From Echinicola rosea (GTDB lineage Bacteria > Bacteroidota > Bacteroidia > Cytophagales > Cyclobacteriaceae), in the NCBI RefSeq assembly GCF_005281475.1, contig NZ_CP040106.1, forward strand, positions 3,128,501 to 3,192,500: DNA of 64,000 nucleotides. Direction: 5' to 3'. Both the position numbers and the translations under genes were made by a program. The notes beneath the pieces were generated by a model. The model saw only the letters and a list, made by a program, of their open reading frames with translations, did not search any database and was not told where the DNA came from. How positions within the stretch are numbered: position 1 is the stretch's first letter; each line of letters begins with the position of its first letter. This document shows positions 27,041 through 36,242 of this stretch, piece after piece.

Positions 27041-27560
27041 GGCTTCCACGCTCAGACCTACCTCTAAGCCTCGCACTGACGGTTTTATAATCGAACTGAG
27101 GTTACGAAGTGAACCCTTTCGGGTCAAGCAATATCTCTTGGAGGGAAGAATGTTGACATGGTCGTATGAAAGAAAATTTCATGCCGTTAAAACGATGGGC
27201 TTCCTCCATCCGCATGAAGGGGGGTAGCGGGAATTTTTTGGGAATTGGAAGGGAAATGCGGCTAAAACGGAAAACCTTGGATGGGCAATTTACCAAGGGC
27301 ATCACCCATGGCTATACATATATCGCCCCTCTGGGGCTAGCTTTTGCGTGTAATCTTTCAATTCCGGTCCAACATGCACTTGGTGCCTTTGTGGCATTTT
27401 TATGTATCGGTTGTTTTTCCATTAAGAAAACTGGCAGCCCCAACTTTTCCTCTTGATCTAGGTTCAATATACCCTATAAAATACTATGACCATCAACCAT
27501 AAAATATCAAAAACCTTTATTTCCAGAAATTTTAAAACCAACAAGTAGTTGGACGAATAC
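27041..27560. other. Intergenic region with repeat fragment, no credible gene
   Basis: About 520 bases. The block GACGGTTTTATAATCG with AGGTTA soon after (27078-27105) recurs at 62190-62216. A 96-codon plus-strand frame (27166-27456) is open but has no signal, domain or neighbour logic and is judged non-coding. The 3' flank of the minus-strand thioesterase gene lies at the right edge. Confidence 0.5.
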
Positions 27561-27947
27561 TTATTTTAATCGATCCTTTACATATTCAATTTGATGTTTG
27601 CCATGGGGCTTTGGTAGGCCATCTTCTCCTAGATTGACCATAATGATTTCATCAATGGTGATGATGGTTTCCCGGGTCATTTTATTCCTTACCTCGCATG
27701 ATAAAGTAAGGGAGGTTTTGCCAAATTTTGTAGGCTTGATGCCGATTTCAATTATATCGTTGACACGGGCGGAAGACATAAAGTTGATGGAGGACATGTA
27801 CTTGGTCACCACATGCTTGTTTTCCAATTGAATGATGGCATATAGAGCTGCTTCTTCATCTATCCACGCCAATAAGCGTCCACCAAAGAGTGAATTATTG
27901 GCATTAAGGTCTTCCGGTTTAATCCATTTTCTGGTATGAAATCGCAT
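27561..27947 (-). CDS. Hotdog-fold acyl-CoA thioesterase (YciA/BFIT-like)
   Basis: This 128-aa cytoplasmic enzyme hydrolyses acyl-CoA. The opening MRFHTRKWIKPEDLNANNSLFG with GGRLLAWIDEEAALYA is the hotdog core, where Asn (in NNSLFGG) and Asp (in WIDE) are the usual catalytic residues. VTKYMSSINFMSSARVNDIIEI is the long strand-rich part of the fold. Chain length is normal for a single-domain member. It stands alone on the minus strand, with no functional link to its PUL neighbours. Confidence 0.9.
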   Translation of the reverse strand: MRFHTRKWIKPEDLNANNSLFGGRLLAWIDEEAALYAIIQLENKHVVTKYMSSINFMSSARVNDIIEIGIKPTKFGKTSLTLSCEVRNKMTRETIITIDEIIMVNLGEDGLPKPHGKHQIEYVKDRLK

Positions 27948-28245
27948 AAGCTTAGTCTTTTTTGAGTAAACATGAATTTATCGATAATAATTTCAATGCA
28001 TTTGGATATTTTTCACCTGGATCAAGTCAAGAATGCCATCTGAGGCCAGATGAATAACTACGGGAAACGAACAATAGGCTTGTCCCTGTTTTGTCATAAA
28101 GCCTGCTAATCTGTTGATGGCAAATTTGGTTTTTATAGAATCGTTCACCGATGGAAACTAACAGTTTAAATGGACTAAAATATAGTATTTTACAATTATT
28201 GACTTTGCGGAATAATAGAGAATAAATTTTGATACTTATTAAAAC
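27948..28245. other. Intergenic region between thioesterase and PL1 gene
   Basis: About 300 bases of AT-rich sequence between divergent genes. A TAAATTTTG sequence at 28223-28231 resembles a -7 box for the PL1 gene, but no properly spaced -33 partner was found. Confidence 0.4.
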
Positions 28246-29778
28246 ATGAAGACAAACAAAGTAATCCGAATAGCCCAAAACCTGGTTGTTTTTGCTCTCT
28301 TAATTACATCAATGAGTGCTTTGGCACAGGATACAGATCTTACTGGGGGAGTCTCGTCGTCCGGTCAGATTCCGCCGCATCCTCCTCGCTTACCAGAAGG
28401 GGAGATACCCGCCTTTCCAGGAGCGTGGGGTGGAGGCATGTTTACTTCGGGAGGCCGTGGCGGAAAAGTAATCGCCGTGACCAACCTGAACGATCGAGGA
28501 GAAGGCAGCCTCAGAGCGGCTTTAGAATCCGAAGGACCCCGGATTGTAGTTTTTAGGGTAGCTGGTAATATTAAGATATCGGATGACATCAATATAGATC
28601 ATCCGCATGTCACTATTGCAGGTCAGTCTGCTCCAGGAGATGGTATCTGCCTTCAAGGCACCCTTAACATCAATACGCATAATGTTATTATGCGACATCT
28701 GCGGGTTCGACGCGGCGTTCCGCAAGGGGGACAAGGAGACGATAATATCGGTGGTAATCCTGAGGATCATATCATTATCGACCATTGCTCTACCAGTTGG
28801 GGCATGGATGAAAACATTTCACTCTATAGGCATATGCGGTCATCTCTTGATGGAAAAACTAGAATAAAGGATCCGGCAAAGCACATCACGATTCAGTGGA
28901 CCATTTCCAGTGAGGCCTTGGACACAAGAGGGCATGCTTTTGGTGGTACTTGGGGAGGAAATCCATCTACTTTTCATCATAATCTTTTTGCATGTAATAC
29001 GGCAAGAAACCCATCCATTGGGATGTCAGGAGATTTTGACTTTCGTAACAATGTCATCTTCAACTGGCAACACCGTACCATGGACGGTGGGGATGAAACC
29101 TCGCAAATCAATGTGATCAACAATTACTATAAACCCGGTCCTGCTACCAATGAGAACATGAAGGCCGTGTTTGCGCGAATCGAGTCCCGTCATATGTATT
29201 CACCGGGAAGTGCTTGGGCCGCAGGCGGTTGGTATCCAGAGGCGGATGACAGGCCAGGTAAATGGTATGTCGCCGGAAATATCATGTACGGAAACCAATC
29301 TATAAGCCTTGACAATTGGAAAGGGATGCGCGGGCCGACATCGCTTGCGAAGGTCAATACGCCCTTCGTAGGGTGGCCGGTAGCGCCGCACCAGACCGCA
29401 AATGAGGCTTTTGAGGCTGTTCTGGAGAAAGCAGGGGCGACCTTGCCCAAGCGTGATGCAGTGGACCAACGTGTCACCCAAATGGTACGTACCGGCCAGC
29501 CTTCGACCCCAACAGGAGTAATTAAGGATATTTCAGAAGTAGGTGGGTACCCCGATTTGCAATTCGAAGTAAATGAGGTTCCCGTGGACAGCGATGGGGA
29601 TGGAATGCCGGATGAATGGGAGCAAAAACATGGTCTTGATCCACAAAATGGTAAAGATGGGGCAATGGACAGCGATGGAGATGGCTATACCAATGTAGAA
29701 GAGTACCTAAACGGTACCGATCCTAATGAAAATATAGACTATAGAAACCTCGGCAATAACGTGGATAGCATCAGTTGA
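28246..29778 (+). CDS. Secreted polysaccharide lyase family 1-like (pectate lyase type) with calcium-binding C-terminal repeats
   Basis: This secreted right-handed beta-helix lyase is 510 aa with a signal peptide ending LAQ (about residue 28). PL1 markers: FPGAWGGGMFTSGGRGGKVIAVTNLND (about 57-83), IVFRVAGNI-like strand, VTIAGQSAPGDGICL (about 122-136) and IIIDHCSTSWGMDENISLY (176-194), the Ca2+-site region. Near the C-terminus two DSDGDG loops (448 and 475) form a thrombospondin-type-3/EF-hand-like calcium-binding tail. It would cleave polygalacturonate-type chains by beta-elimination. It is monocistronic and followed by a strong hairpin. Activity on pectate rather than another uronan is inferred. 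Confidence 0.9.
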   Translation: MKTNKVIRIAQNLVVFALLITSMSALAQDTDLTGGVSSSGQIPPHPPRLPEGEIPAFPGAWGGGMFTSGGRGGKVIAVTNLNDRGEGSLRAALESEGPRIVVFRVAGNIKISDDINIDHPHVTIAGQSAPGDGICLQGTLNINTHNVIMRHLRVRRGVPQGGQGDDNIGGNPEDHIIIDHCSTSWGMDENISLYRHMRSSLDGKTRIKDPAKHITIQWTISSEALDTRGHAFGGTWGGNPSTFHHNLFACNTARNPSIGMSGDFDFRNNVIFNWQHRTMDGGDETSQINVINNYYKPGPATNENMKAVFARIESRHMYSPGSAWAAGGWYPEADDRPGKWYVAGNIMYGNQSISLDNWKGMRGPTSLAKVNTPFVGWPVAPHQTANEAFEAVLEKAGATLPKRDAVDQRVTQMVRTGQPSTPTGVIKDISEVGGYPDLQFEVNEVPVDSDGDGMPDEWEQKHGLDPQNGKDGAMDSDGDGYTNVEEYLNGTDPNENIDYRNLGNNVDSIS

Positions 29779-29787
29779 TCCGATGCT

Positions 29788-29951
29788 AGTGTCAAGTCAA
29801 CCCTAAACCTACGTGTAACACGGTGCGTCTTTTGGCCGATCTCTGTGTTCAAAAAGCCTTCTCTAGCTGCGGCTAGGGAAGGCTTTTGTGCCTTGATCTA
29901 GTCCATATCCCACTGCCGCCTTACCCATCATTTAAGCATTGACTTGACACT
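29788..29951. repeat. 13-bp inverted repeats bounding a terminator hairpin
   Basis: AGTGTCAAGTCAA (29788-29800) and TTGACTTGACACT (29939-29951) are perfect inverted repeats 138 nt apart. The interval holds the terminator at 29852-29886 and no gene. It may be a small mobile element or a large secondary structure. Confidence 0.6.
29852..29886 (+). terminator. Strong hairpin terminator after the PL1 gene
   Basis: AAAAGCCTTCTCTAGC pairs with GCTAGGGAAGGCTTTT around a short loop, with one mismatch. A-rich and T-rich ends let it work in both directions, so it may also serve the convergent COG0523 gene. Confidence 0.85.
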
Positions 29952-30041
29952 GGTGTTCCTTTCGCCGGGAACATTGGATGTAGCCTGTTCTTCCTTGGTA
30001 GAATCTGAAATATTACCTAATAAACGGCATTCACTTCGGGT

Positions 30042-31238
30042 TTAAGGAAAGGGATCCTCAAATGAAGCGGGGTCCAGACGGAGGGCTTCTTCATAAGAGC
30101 ATAAACAAGTTTGAAGTTCGTGTTCGATTTGGTTTTGGTCCAGCACGGTGCCGATGATCACCAACTCATTTGTACGGTCTCCAAAGTCTGGATGCCAGTT
30201 ATTATGGAGGGATTTTTTGATTTCGGAATAGTACGGATGGTTTTGCCATTCAGCCTGTGGGATAGAAGCCCACCATTTGCCGTAAGGCTCTGCTTGGACA
30301 GATTTTCCAGCTTGGTTCCAGAGAAGTGCCTGGTCAGGTCTGGAAGCTATCCAAAACAGCCCTTTGCTTCTCAAAACAGCCGATGGCCAGTTTTTCGTGA
30401 TAAACTTCCAAAACCTCTGTGGATGAAATGGTCTTTTCTCCCTGAATACAAATGAGCCAATGCCATATTCTTCCGTTTCAGGTGTGTGTTGGTTGTTCAG
30501 CTCTTGAATCCATCCCGCTGACTGGGAAGCTTTATCAAAGTCAAACAGTCCTGTATTGATGATTTGGTGTGGTGATACCTTACCACGTGTAGTTTCGATC
30601 AGTTTTGCCACAGGATTGAGCTTTTTGATCAGTGCTTTTACCATTTCCAGCTGTGGAATTGTTACCAAGTCAATCTTGTTCAGGATAATTACATCTGCAA
30701 ACTCTACCTGGTCTGTAAGCAGGTGTACGATGGATCTGTCATCTTCTTGTCCTTCTTGCATCTGTCGGTCTGCCAGTTTATCAGCAGAGGTATAATCTTG
30801 CAAGAAATTTAGTGCATCCACCACCGTAACCATGGTGTCCAACCGTGTGAGCTTATCCAGATCCAGTAGTGGCTCTCCCGTTTCGAAAGTAAAGGTCTGA
30901 GCAACAGGAATGGGTTCCGAAATCCCCGTGCTTTCTATGATAAGGTAATCGAACTTGCCTTGGATTGCCAACTTTTGGACTTCCTCTATGAGGTCCTCCC
31001 TCAGGGTGCAACAGATGCAGCCATTGCTCATCTCTACGAGTTTTTCTTCTGTCCTTGAAAGCTTGACCTGATTTTCTATCATTTGGGCATCGACGTTGAT
31101 CTCGCTCATGTCATTGACGATTACGGCCACTTTCAGGCCTTCGCGATTGTGGAGGACGTGGTTTAGGATTGTGGTTTTTCCAGCACCCAAAAAGCCACTT
31201 AGGACAGTTACTGGGAGCTTTTGACGGGTTGAATTCAT
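30042..31238 (-). CDS. COG0523/CobW-family GTPase, zinc-homeostasis metallochaperone (ZigA-like)
   Basis: This 398-aa cytoplasmic GTPase is thought to deliver metal to client proteins. The P-loop GFLGAGKTT starts at Gly15, the metal motif CICC is at Cys74-Cys77, and [28 protein letters not shown] is the Walker-B region. The NKxD motif is NKIDLV. The C-terminal CobW_C domain begins near residue 245 ([16 protein letters not shown]). It is 7 nt downstream of the MerC gene, and the pair lies behind a Zur-like palindrome. Zinc is the likely metal, inferred from that site and from known Zur-regulated relatives. Confidence 0.92.
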   Translation of the reverse strand: MNSTRQKLPVTVLSGFLGAGKTTILNHVLHNREGLKVAVIVNDMSEINVDAQMIENQVKLSRTEEKLVEMSNGCICCTLREDLIEEVQKLAIQGKFDYLIIESTGISEPIPVAQTFTFETGEPLLDLDKLTRLDTMVTVVDALNFLQDYTSADKLADRQMQEGQEDDRSIVHLLTDQVEFADVIILNKIDLVTIPQLEMVKALIKKLNPVAKLIETTRGKVSPHQIINTGLFDFDKASQSAGWIQELNNQHTPETEEYGIGSFVFREKRPFHPQRFWKFITKNWPSAVLRSKGLFWIASRPDQALLWNQAGKSVQAEPYGKWWASIPQAEWQNHPYYSEIKKSLHNNWHPDFGDRTNELVIIGTVLDQNQIEHELQTCLCSYEEALRLDPASFEDPFP

Positions 31239-31245
31239 AGTATGC

Positions 31246-31629
31246 TTAACGGTATATGTATTTCCAGTTGATGAAATGGGACAAGGCGATGATGCAAGCT
31301 CCTACGCTTATGATAATGTGGCTGAGACTGTGGGTATGATGGTCATGTAGAAGATGACCGATCCCAATAATCATAAAACCTGATGCTGCAATACTCAACG
31401 GTAAAGGACGGTGGTGGTGCTTTCGATATCCATGCCCTAGCGAAAGGGTCGCAAAGATAAAGCTGATGACCAGTACACTATACTCGATCCAAGGTTCAGA
31501 AAGAAACTTGAGTCCTGCGAGGGGTGTCAGGAAGAGAATGAACGGCAGGGCAGCACAATGGATACCGCAAAGAAGAGATGCAGAGATTCCAAAAAAATCC
31601 AATGGACTGTCTTTGAATATGGTTTTCAT
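31246..31629 (-). CDS. MerC-domain small membrane protein, probable metal transporter
   Basis: This 127-aa inner-membrane protein has four hydrophobic helices. The ATG at 31629 gives [20 protein letters not shown], the usual MerC opening; the longer reading adds 23 residues without merit. The metal motif CGIHC (Cys21, Cys25) sits in helix 1 and is followed by the family's [14 protein letters not shown]. Two His-rich loops, [11 protein letters not shown] and [14 protein letters not shown], may bind zinc. MerC-type proteins carry mercury in resistance operons, but chromosomal copies beside COG0523 are better read as zinc uptake. It is first in the operon with the COG0523 gene. Confidence 0.88.
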   Translation of the reverse strand: MKTIFKDSPLDFFGISASLLCGIHCAALPFILFLTPLAGLKFLSEPWIEYSVLVISFIFATLSLGHGYRKHHHRPLPLSIAASGFMIIGIGHLLHDHHTHSLSHIIISVGACIIALSHFINWKYIYR

Positions 31630-31682
31630 GCCTTTTTTGTTTTTTTGCAACGGTAGGGCAAATATATAACAAATTATATAAA

Positions 31683-31697
31683 TGCAACTATGTTGCA
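31683..31697. promoter_or_regulatory. Zur-like palindromic operator in front of merC-type gene
   Basis: TGCAAC and GTTGCA form a perfect 6-3-6 palindrome with centre TAT, 54 nt upstream of the MerC start. TATATAA lies between it and the gene on the opposite side. Dyads with TGCAA/TTGCA arms are typical of Fur-family sites. The assignment to Zur is inferred from the regulated genes. Confidence 0.6.
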
Positions 31698-31698
31698 A

Positions 31699-32178
31699 TT
31701 AAAAAGTTCAGATCTATCGAAAGAATCGCAAAAGCATGTGGGCTTGCTTTTCTCAAAAAAAGATTACCTTAGCAAAGAGGCAAGGGCTTTTCGGTCTAAT
31801 GGAGGTGGTTTTACCTGATTCTGGTCATTTTTCTTGCTTCAATGAAGTTTTAAACAATAAAGATACCCGTATTCGATAAAGTATCTTTTTTAATAGCAGG
31901 GCAAATACTGTTGAAATTTGGATCAACAGTTTCACCTTTATCCAGATAAAACCCGATTAATGCATTAGGACTGTTATGGGAGCTGAAAGTGCATGAAAAT
32001 CAGTTTGTTTGGAGGGGTGAGCGTAGCACTGCTAAAGTTATGCTGTCATGCTGCCAATTAGAGCCAGAAACTAAATCGAATCGTTTGATTTTAAGGTAGT
32101 TTTGTGTCGAATTAATTGGATACCGTGGCGTAGAAATGCTAATGCTATTTCGGGATAAATAATCTATACATACCCCTT
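31699..32178. other. Intergenic region between the metal operon and the sulfatase gene
   Basis: About 480 bases between divergent genes, no gene seen. A small hairpin, AAAGATAC (31859-31866) with GTATCTTT (31881-31888) and a T-run, could end a short transcript. TAGTTTTG at 32097-32104 fits a -7 box (TAnnTTTG) for the sulfatase gene, but the only TTTG upstream is too close to be its -33 box. Confidence 0.5.
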
Positions 32179-33654
32179 ATGAAAACACATGTTTTATTGC
32201 TATTTCTTCTTGGCTCAATTACGCATTATGCCATTGGGCAGGAAGTAAAGGACAACCGTCCAAATATTGTTTTTTGTCTTGCCGATGATTGGGGCTGGCC
32301 GCATGCAGGGGCATATGGAGACAGCCTGATAAACACCCCAAACTTTGATTGGCTTGCCAAGGAAGGCGCACTCTTTAATCATGCCTATGTTTCCAGCCCT
32401 TCTTGTACGCCCAGTAGGAATGCCTTTATTACCGGAAAATATCATTGGGAGCTTGGTGCTGGGGCTAATCTTTGGAGCACACTTCCTGTGGAACATCAGA
32501 GTTTTATCCATCTTTTAGCGGATGAAGGCTATGTTACGGGAAGGACTAAAGCAAAAACCTGGGGACCTGGAGATCTTGAAAGCTGGATTTCCCACCATGG
32601 AGCGCATCCCTCCAATAAGGCTTACAAAGATTTTGAGGAGTTTGTCACCAATACGGCGGCAAAAGAAAGGCCATTCTTTTTTTGGCTTGGTTCTGCGGAT
32701 CCTCACCGGCCATATCAAAAAGGTGTGGGCCAGAAGAACGGCATAGACCCGTCGAAAGTCCACCTGTTCAAGCATTATCCAGACGTGGAAACGGTGCGAA
32801 GTGATGTGGCCGATTATTACTGGGAAGTGCAGCGATGGGACAGCCTGGTGGGATCGGTCATTGCGCAGCTCAAGGCCTTGGATGTGCTGGACAACACCAT
32901 CATTATCGTGACGGGAGACCATGGTATGCCCTTTCCACGGGGTAAAGGCAATCTATACGATTCGGGTGTTCGCGTGCCTTTTGCTGTGTACTGGGGGAGT
33001 CAGGTGTTAAAAGGCCGCCAGGTGGAGGATTATATTTCCTTTGCGGATATTGCCCCGACGTTATTGGAAGCGGCTGGTGTGGCAGTACCCACTGATATGA
33101 CGGGCCAGAGCTTTCTGGATATTTTAACGTCAGAAAGATCAGGAAGGGTCGATCCGCAAAACCGTTCCGACATCGTGTTTGGTAGAGAACGGCATGTGCC
33201 TGCCCAAGAAAAGCCCAACTTGGGAGGCTATCCCTCCCGTGGATATCGTAATGACGATTTCCTTTATATCCGAAATTACCAACCTGCCTTATGGCCGGCG
33301 GGAACCGGACTGCTGGGATCGACCAATTATCCAAATCAATGGTACGCGGATTGCGATGGCGGCCCCACCAAGGATTATATCATTGCCAATAAGGACAAGA
33401 ATCTGGAGCACATTTTTGCTTATCAACTCTGCTTTGCAAAAAGACCTGCAGAGGAGCTTTATGATCTAAAAAAAGACCCAGACCAGCTGATCAATGTTGC
33501 TGCACAGGCAGACTATGCTGAGGTGTTGGAAAGTCTCCGGCAAAAGCTACAGCAAAGACTACTTGAGTTAAACGATCCACGGGCCTCAGATCCGGATTAT
33601 GATGGATTTGACAACCATCCCTATTTAGGGGGAGGAGGTGGAAAAAAACCATAG
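32179..33654 (+). CDS. Secreted type I sulfatase (formylglycine-dependent)
   Basis: This enzyme removes sulfate esters from glycans. It is 491 aa with a signal peptide ending AIGQ. The start of the alkaline-phosphatase-like fold, RPNIVFCLADDWGWPHAGAYG, carries the two Asp metal ligands. The active site CTPSR begins at Cys76, the residue converted to formylglycine. IIIVTGDHGMPF has the further metal ligands Asp and His. The C-terminus ends in an unusual Gly-rich stretch, YLGGGGGKKP. It stands alone but is followed by GH127, GH2 and GH78 genes, which suggests that these act on a sulfated substrate. It needs a formylglycine-generating or anaerobic maturation enzyme that is not in the window. Confidence 0.93.
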   Translation: MKTHVLLLFLLGSITHYAIGQEVKDNRPNIVFCLADDWGWPHAGAYGDSLINTPNFDWLAKEGALFNHAYVSSPSCTPSRNAFITGKYHWELGAGANLWSTLPVEHQSFIHLLADEGYVTGRTKAKTWGPGDLESWISHHGAHPSNKAYKDFEEFVTNTAAKERPFFFWLGSADPHRPYQKGVGQKNGIDPSKVHLFKHYPDVETVRSDVADYYWEVQRWDSLVGSVIAQLKALDVLDNTIIIVTGDHGMPFPRGKGNLYDSGVRVPFAVYWGSQVLKGRQVEDYISFADIAPTLLEAAGVAVPTDMTGQSFLDILTSERSGRVDPQNRSDIVFGRERHVPAQEKPNLGGYPSRGYRNDDFLYIRNYQPALWPAGTGLLGSTNYPNQWYADCDGGPTKDYIIANKDKNLEHIFAYQLCFAKRPAEELYDLKKDPDQLINVAAQADYAEVLESLRQKLQQRLLELNDPRASDPDYDGFDNHPYLGGGGGKKP

Positions 33655-33783
33655 CAGGATCTTTCCAACATCAGGAGTTTTCGTGCAGAAAATCAACTTG
33701 AATCAGAATTCAAGAAGGTATTGGCATGGGCTTCTGCAAGCCCAAACCCACTTTGTACCTTTTTTAGAAACGTGAAGATGTCG

Positions 33784-33823
33784 ATTTATTTCAGTGCTAA
33801 TTTGATTTAGCATTGAAATAAAT
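33784..33823. repeat. Long AT-rich stem-loop upstream of the GH127 gene
   Basis: ATTTATTTCAGTGCTAA (33784-33800) and TTAGCATTGAAATAAAT (33807-33823) pair over 17 positions with one G/T wobble, with a 6-nt loop. It lies 75 nt before the GH127 start. It may terminate readthrough from the sulfatase gene or form a leader structure. Confidence 0.6.
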
Positions 33824-33897
33824 CTCTGCTAAAATATTGGGGATGTTGATTTGATGCGTAAATTGTACGTTATCTTCACAATAATTCCCATGGACCT

Positions 33898-36018
33898 ATG
33901 AACTATTGTACCATAAAGGACGTATGCTGTTTCCTTTTTCTATTGATCATTTCCGGAAATCATGTTTTTTCGCAGGAACATACGTCGAACCAAAGCTTCT
34001 ATCTTCAGAATAAAGCACCATTGGCACCTTCGCCCTATTTAGCCCTTCCCTTGGGGAATATATCTCCGGAGGGGTGGCTAAAGGAGCAACTGGTACGAAT
34101 GAAAGATGGGCTTACCGGAAAGCTGGACTCCATCTATCCATCAGTGATGGGGCAGCGGAATGGTTGGCTGGGAGGAGATGGAGACGGTTGGGAGAGAGGC
34201 CCCTACTGGATTGATGGGCTTTTGCCCCTTGCATATATCCTGAAAGACGAGCAGCTGATCACCAAAGTCCAGCCTTGGGTGGAGTGGACACTTGAAAACC
34301 AAGCCGAAAATGGCTATATCGGACCGGTACCATTTGCCGAGGAACCTGCCTATGAAGCGGGTTTGCAAAAAGGCATGAGAAAGGACTGGTGGCCAAAAAT
34401 GGTGATGCTGAAGGTCCTCAAGCAATACCATGAAGCCACGGGTGACCAAAGGGTCATCGACGTACTTACCAAGTATTTTAAGTACCAATTGCAGGAGCTG
34501 CCCAACACGCCATTGGACAAATGGACCTTTTGGGCCAACCGTCGTGGTGGGGATAACCTACAAGTAGTTTATTGGCTATATAATATTACGGGAGATGAAT
34601 TTTTGATGGATCTTGGCGACCTCATTGCCGAACAAACCTTCCCGTGGACCAGGGTGTTTTTGAATGATGAAAATAACGTGGATCCGCAGTCCCCGTGGTA
34701 TTTTTATCAGATGAAACGATATCCTTTTGATCAGGAAGAGATAGACCTCTTGACGGTGTCCAAAATAGGAGGGATCCACACCGTGAATTTGGCACAAGGC
34801 TTAAAAATGCCTGCGGTCAGGTATCTTCAGGATAAGGACAAGCAGCATCTTGCCGCCACCAAAGAAGCGCTTGCCGATATTAGAAAGTACCATGGTCAGC
34901 CACAGGGGATGTATGGAGGGGATGAGCCATTGCATGGAAATGACCCTGTCCGAGGCGTGGAATTTTGTTCTGTTGCAGAGGGAATGTTTTCGCTGGAAAC
35001 CATCCTAAAGATAACCGGTGACATGTCCTTTGCAGACCAGTTAGAGAAGATCACCTATAATGCTTTGCCTACACAGGCATCTGATGATTTTATGACCAGG
35101 CAGTATTTTCAGGCTGCCAACCAGGTGAAGTTGACCGATAAAATGGAAGTTTCTTTTGAGACCAACCACCATAAAGGGACAGACTTTGTTTTTGGGACGC
35201 TGTCCGGTTATCCCTGCTGCACCTCCAATATGCACCAGTCTTGGCCAAAATATGTGCAGAACCTTTGGTATGCCACTGCGGATGGAGGAGTGGCAGCGCT
35301 GTTATATGCTCCCAGTGAAGTAGCCCTCAAAGTAGGGAATGGGGCAACCTTGAAAGTAAAGGAGCAAACAGGGTATCCTTTCCGGGAGACAGTTAATTTC
35401 TCGATGACACTTAGTGAGCCTGCAGCATTTCCTTTTCATCTGAGAATTCCCGCTTGGACCAACAACCCCCAAATTCGTATTAATGGAAATTCTTGGAAAG
35501 GAACCATCAGGGATCAAGTAGCCATCATCGACCGAGCCTGGAAAAGCGGTGACCAGGTCACTTTGCAGTTGCCAATGGAAATTAAGTCATCCCAATGGTA
35601 CCAGTTTTCTACGGCCATCGAAAGGGGCCCTTTGGTTTATGCTTTGAAGATTGAAGATAAAAAAGTGCCAAAGGATCGGCACGATGGATACGGTAAATTT
35701 TATGAAGTACATCCTGTGTCCGACTGGAACTATGGCCTCTTGCAACATGAACTGGACGACATACAGGAGCATGTGAAAGTAGAAGAGGCAGATTGGGATG
35801 GAGCTTATCCGTGGAACCTTGAAAATGCCCCTGTCCAACTCAAAATGTCAGGTGCTAAAGTGCCGGAATGGAGCCTTCACCGGGATGTGCCTGTGATGCC
35901 GGGTTTTTGGAGCAAATCCATTCAGGATACCTCCTTGGTTGAGGAGATTACCTTGGTGCCCTATGGCTGTACTACTTTGAGGATAACAGAATTTCCGGTG
36001 TATAATGTGCCTCACTGA
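33898..36018 (+). CDS. Secreted GH127-like (DUF1680) beta-L-arabinofuranosidase-type enzyme
   Basis: This 706-aa secreted protein has an (alpha/alpha)6-barrel with a beta-sandwich. The signal peptide ends around HVFSQ. Early markers are ISPEGWLKEQLVRMKDGL and WERGPYWIDGLLPLAY. The zinc-thiolate site of GH127 is visible: Glu355 and Cys357 in GVEFCSVAEGMF, with Cys440 and Cys441 in GYPCCTSNMHQSWPK. The 83-residue gap between Cys357 and Cys440 is close to that of the characterised enzyme of Bifidobacterium. The C-terminal part (LRIPAWTNNPQIRINGN) is the beta-sandwich. The fold and site are well supported; whether it acts on beta-L-arabinofuranose or another sugar (GH127 relatives vary) is not known. 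Confidence 0.9.
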   Translation: MNYCTIKDVCCFLFLLIISGNHVFSQEHTSNQSFYLQNKAPLAPSPYLALPLGNISPEGWLKEQLVRMKDGLTGKLDSIYPSVMGQRNGWLGGDGDGWERGPYWIDGLLPLAYILKDEQLITKVQPWVEWTLENQAENGYIGPVPFAEEPAYEAGLQKGMRKDWWPKMVMLKVLKQYHEATGDQRVIDVLTKYFKYQLQELPNTPLDKWTFWANRRGGDNLQVVYWLYNITGDEFLMDLGDLIAEQTFPWTRVFLNDENNVDPQSPWYFYQMKRYPFDQEEIDLLTVSKIGGIHTVNLAQGLKMPAVRYLQDKDKQHLAATKEALADIRKYHGQPQGMYGGDEPLHGNDPVRGVEFCSVAEGMFSLETILKITGDMSFADQLEKITYNALPTQASDDFMTRQYFQAANQVKLTDKMEVSFETNHHKGTDFVFGTLSGYPCCTSNMHQSWPKYVQNLWYATADGGVAALLYAPSEVALKVGNGATLKVKEQTGYPFRETVNFSMTLSEPAAFPFHLRIPAWTNNPQIRINGNSWKGTIRDQVAIIDRAWKSGDQVTLQLPMEIKSSQWYQFSTAIERGPLVYALKIEDKKVPKDRHDGYGKFYEVHPVSDWNYGLLQHELDDIQEHVKVEEADWDGAYPWNLENAPVQLKMSGAKVPEWSLHRDVPVMPGFWSKSIQDTSLVEEITLVPYGCTTLRITEFPVYNVPH

Positions 36019-36242
36019 AATTGATAGTTGTTTTCTATTGTTATTTGGGGGTTATACAGTATCTAAAGGCATTTTTTTAACCAAAAAGAAGGATTCCTTT
36101 TACTTTTTTGAAGGATAAGTGATAGCTCATAAGCTTATTTGCTTTTTACCTTTGACACAAGGATGCCAAACTTCCAAAGGAATCGTGGCTCCAAAAGTGG
36201 CAAATAAGCCCAATACTATCTAACCTCAATAATGTAAACAAA

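Noticed and set aside
27166..27456. A 96-codon plus-strand frame in the repeat-rich gap
   Set aside because: Begins inside repeat-like sequence, has no recognisable domain, and its amino-acid pattern is that of translated non-coding DNA.
31699..31891. A possible small RNA ending at the hairpin 31859-31888
   Set aside because: The hairpin and T-run are present but no promoter or conserved body could be identified, so it is recorded only as part of the intergenic region.
33625..33654. Gly-rich C-terminus of the sulfatase as a possible sorting signal
   Set aside because: A short Gly-rich tail with KKP does not match the known Por/type IX C-terminal domain, and no second element supports it.
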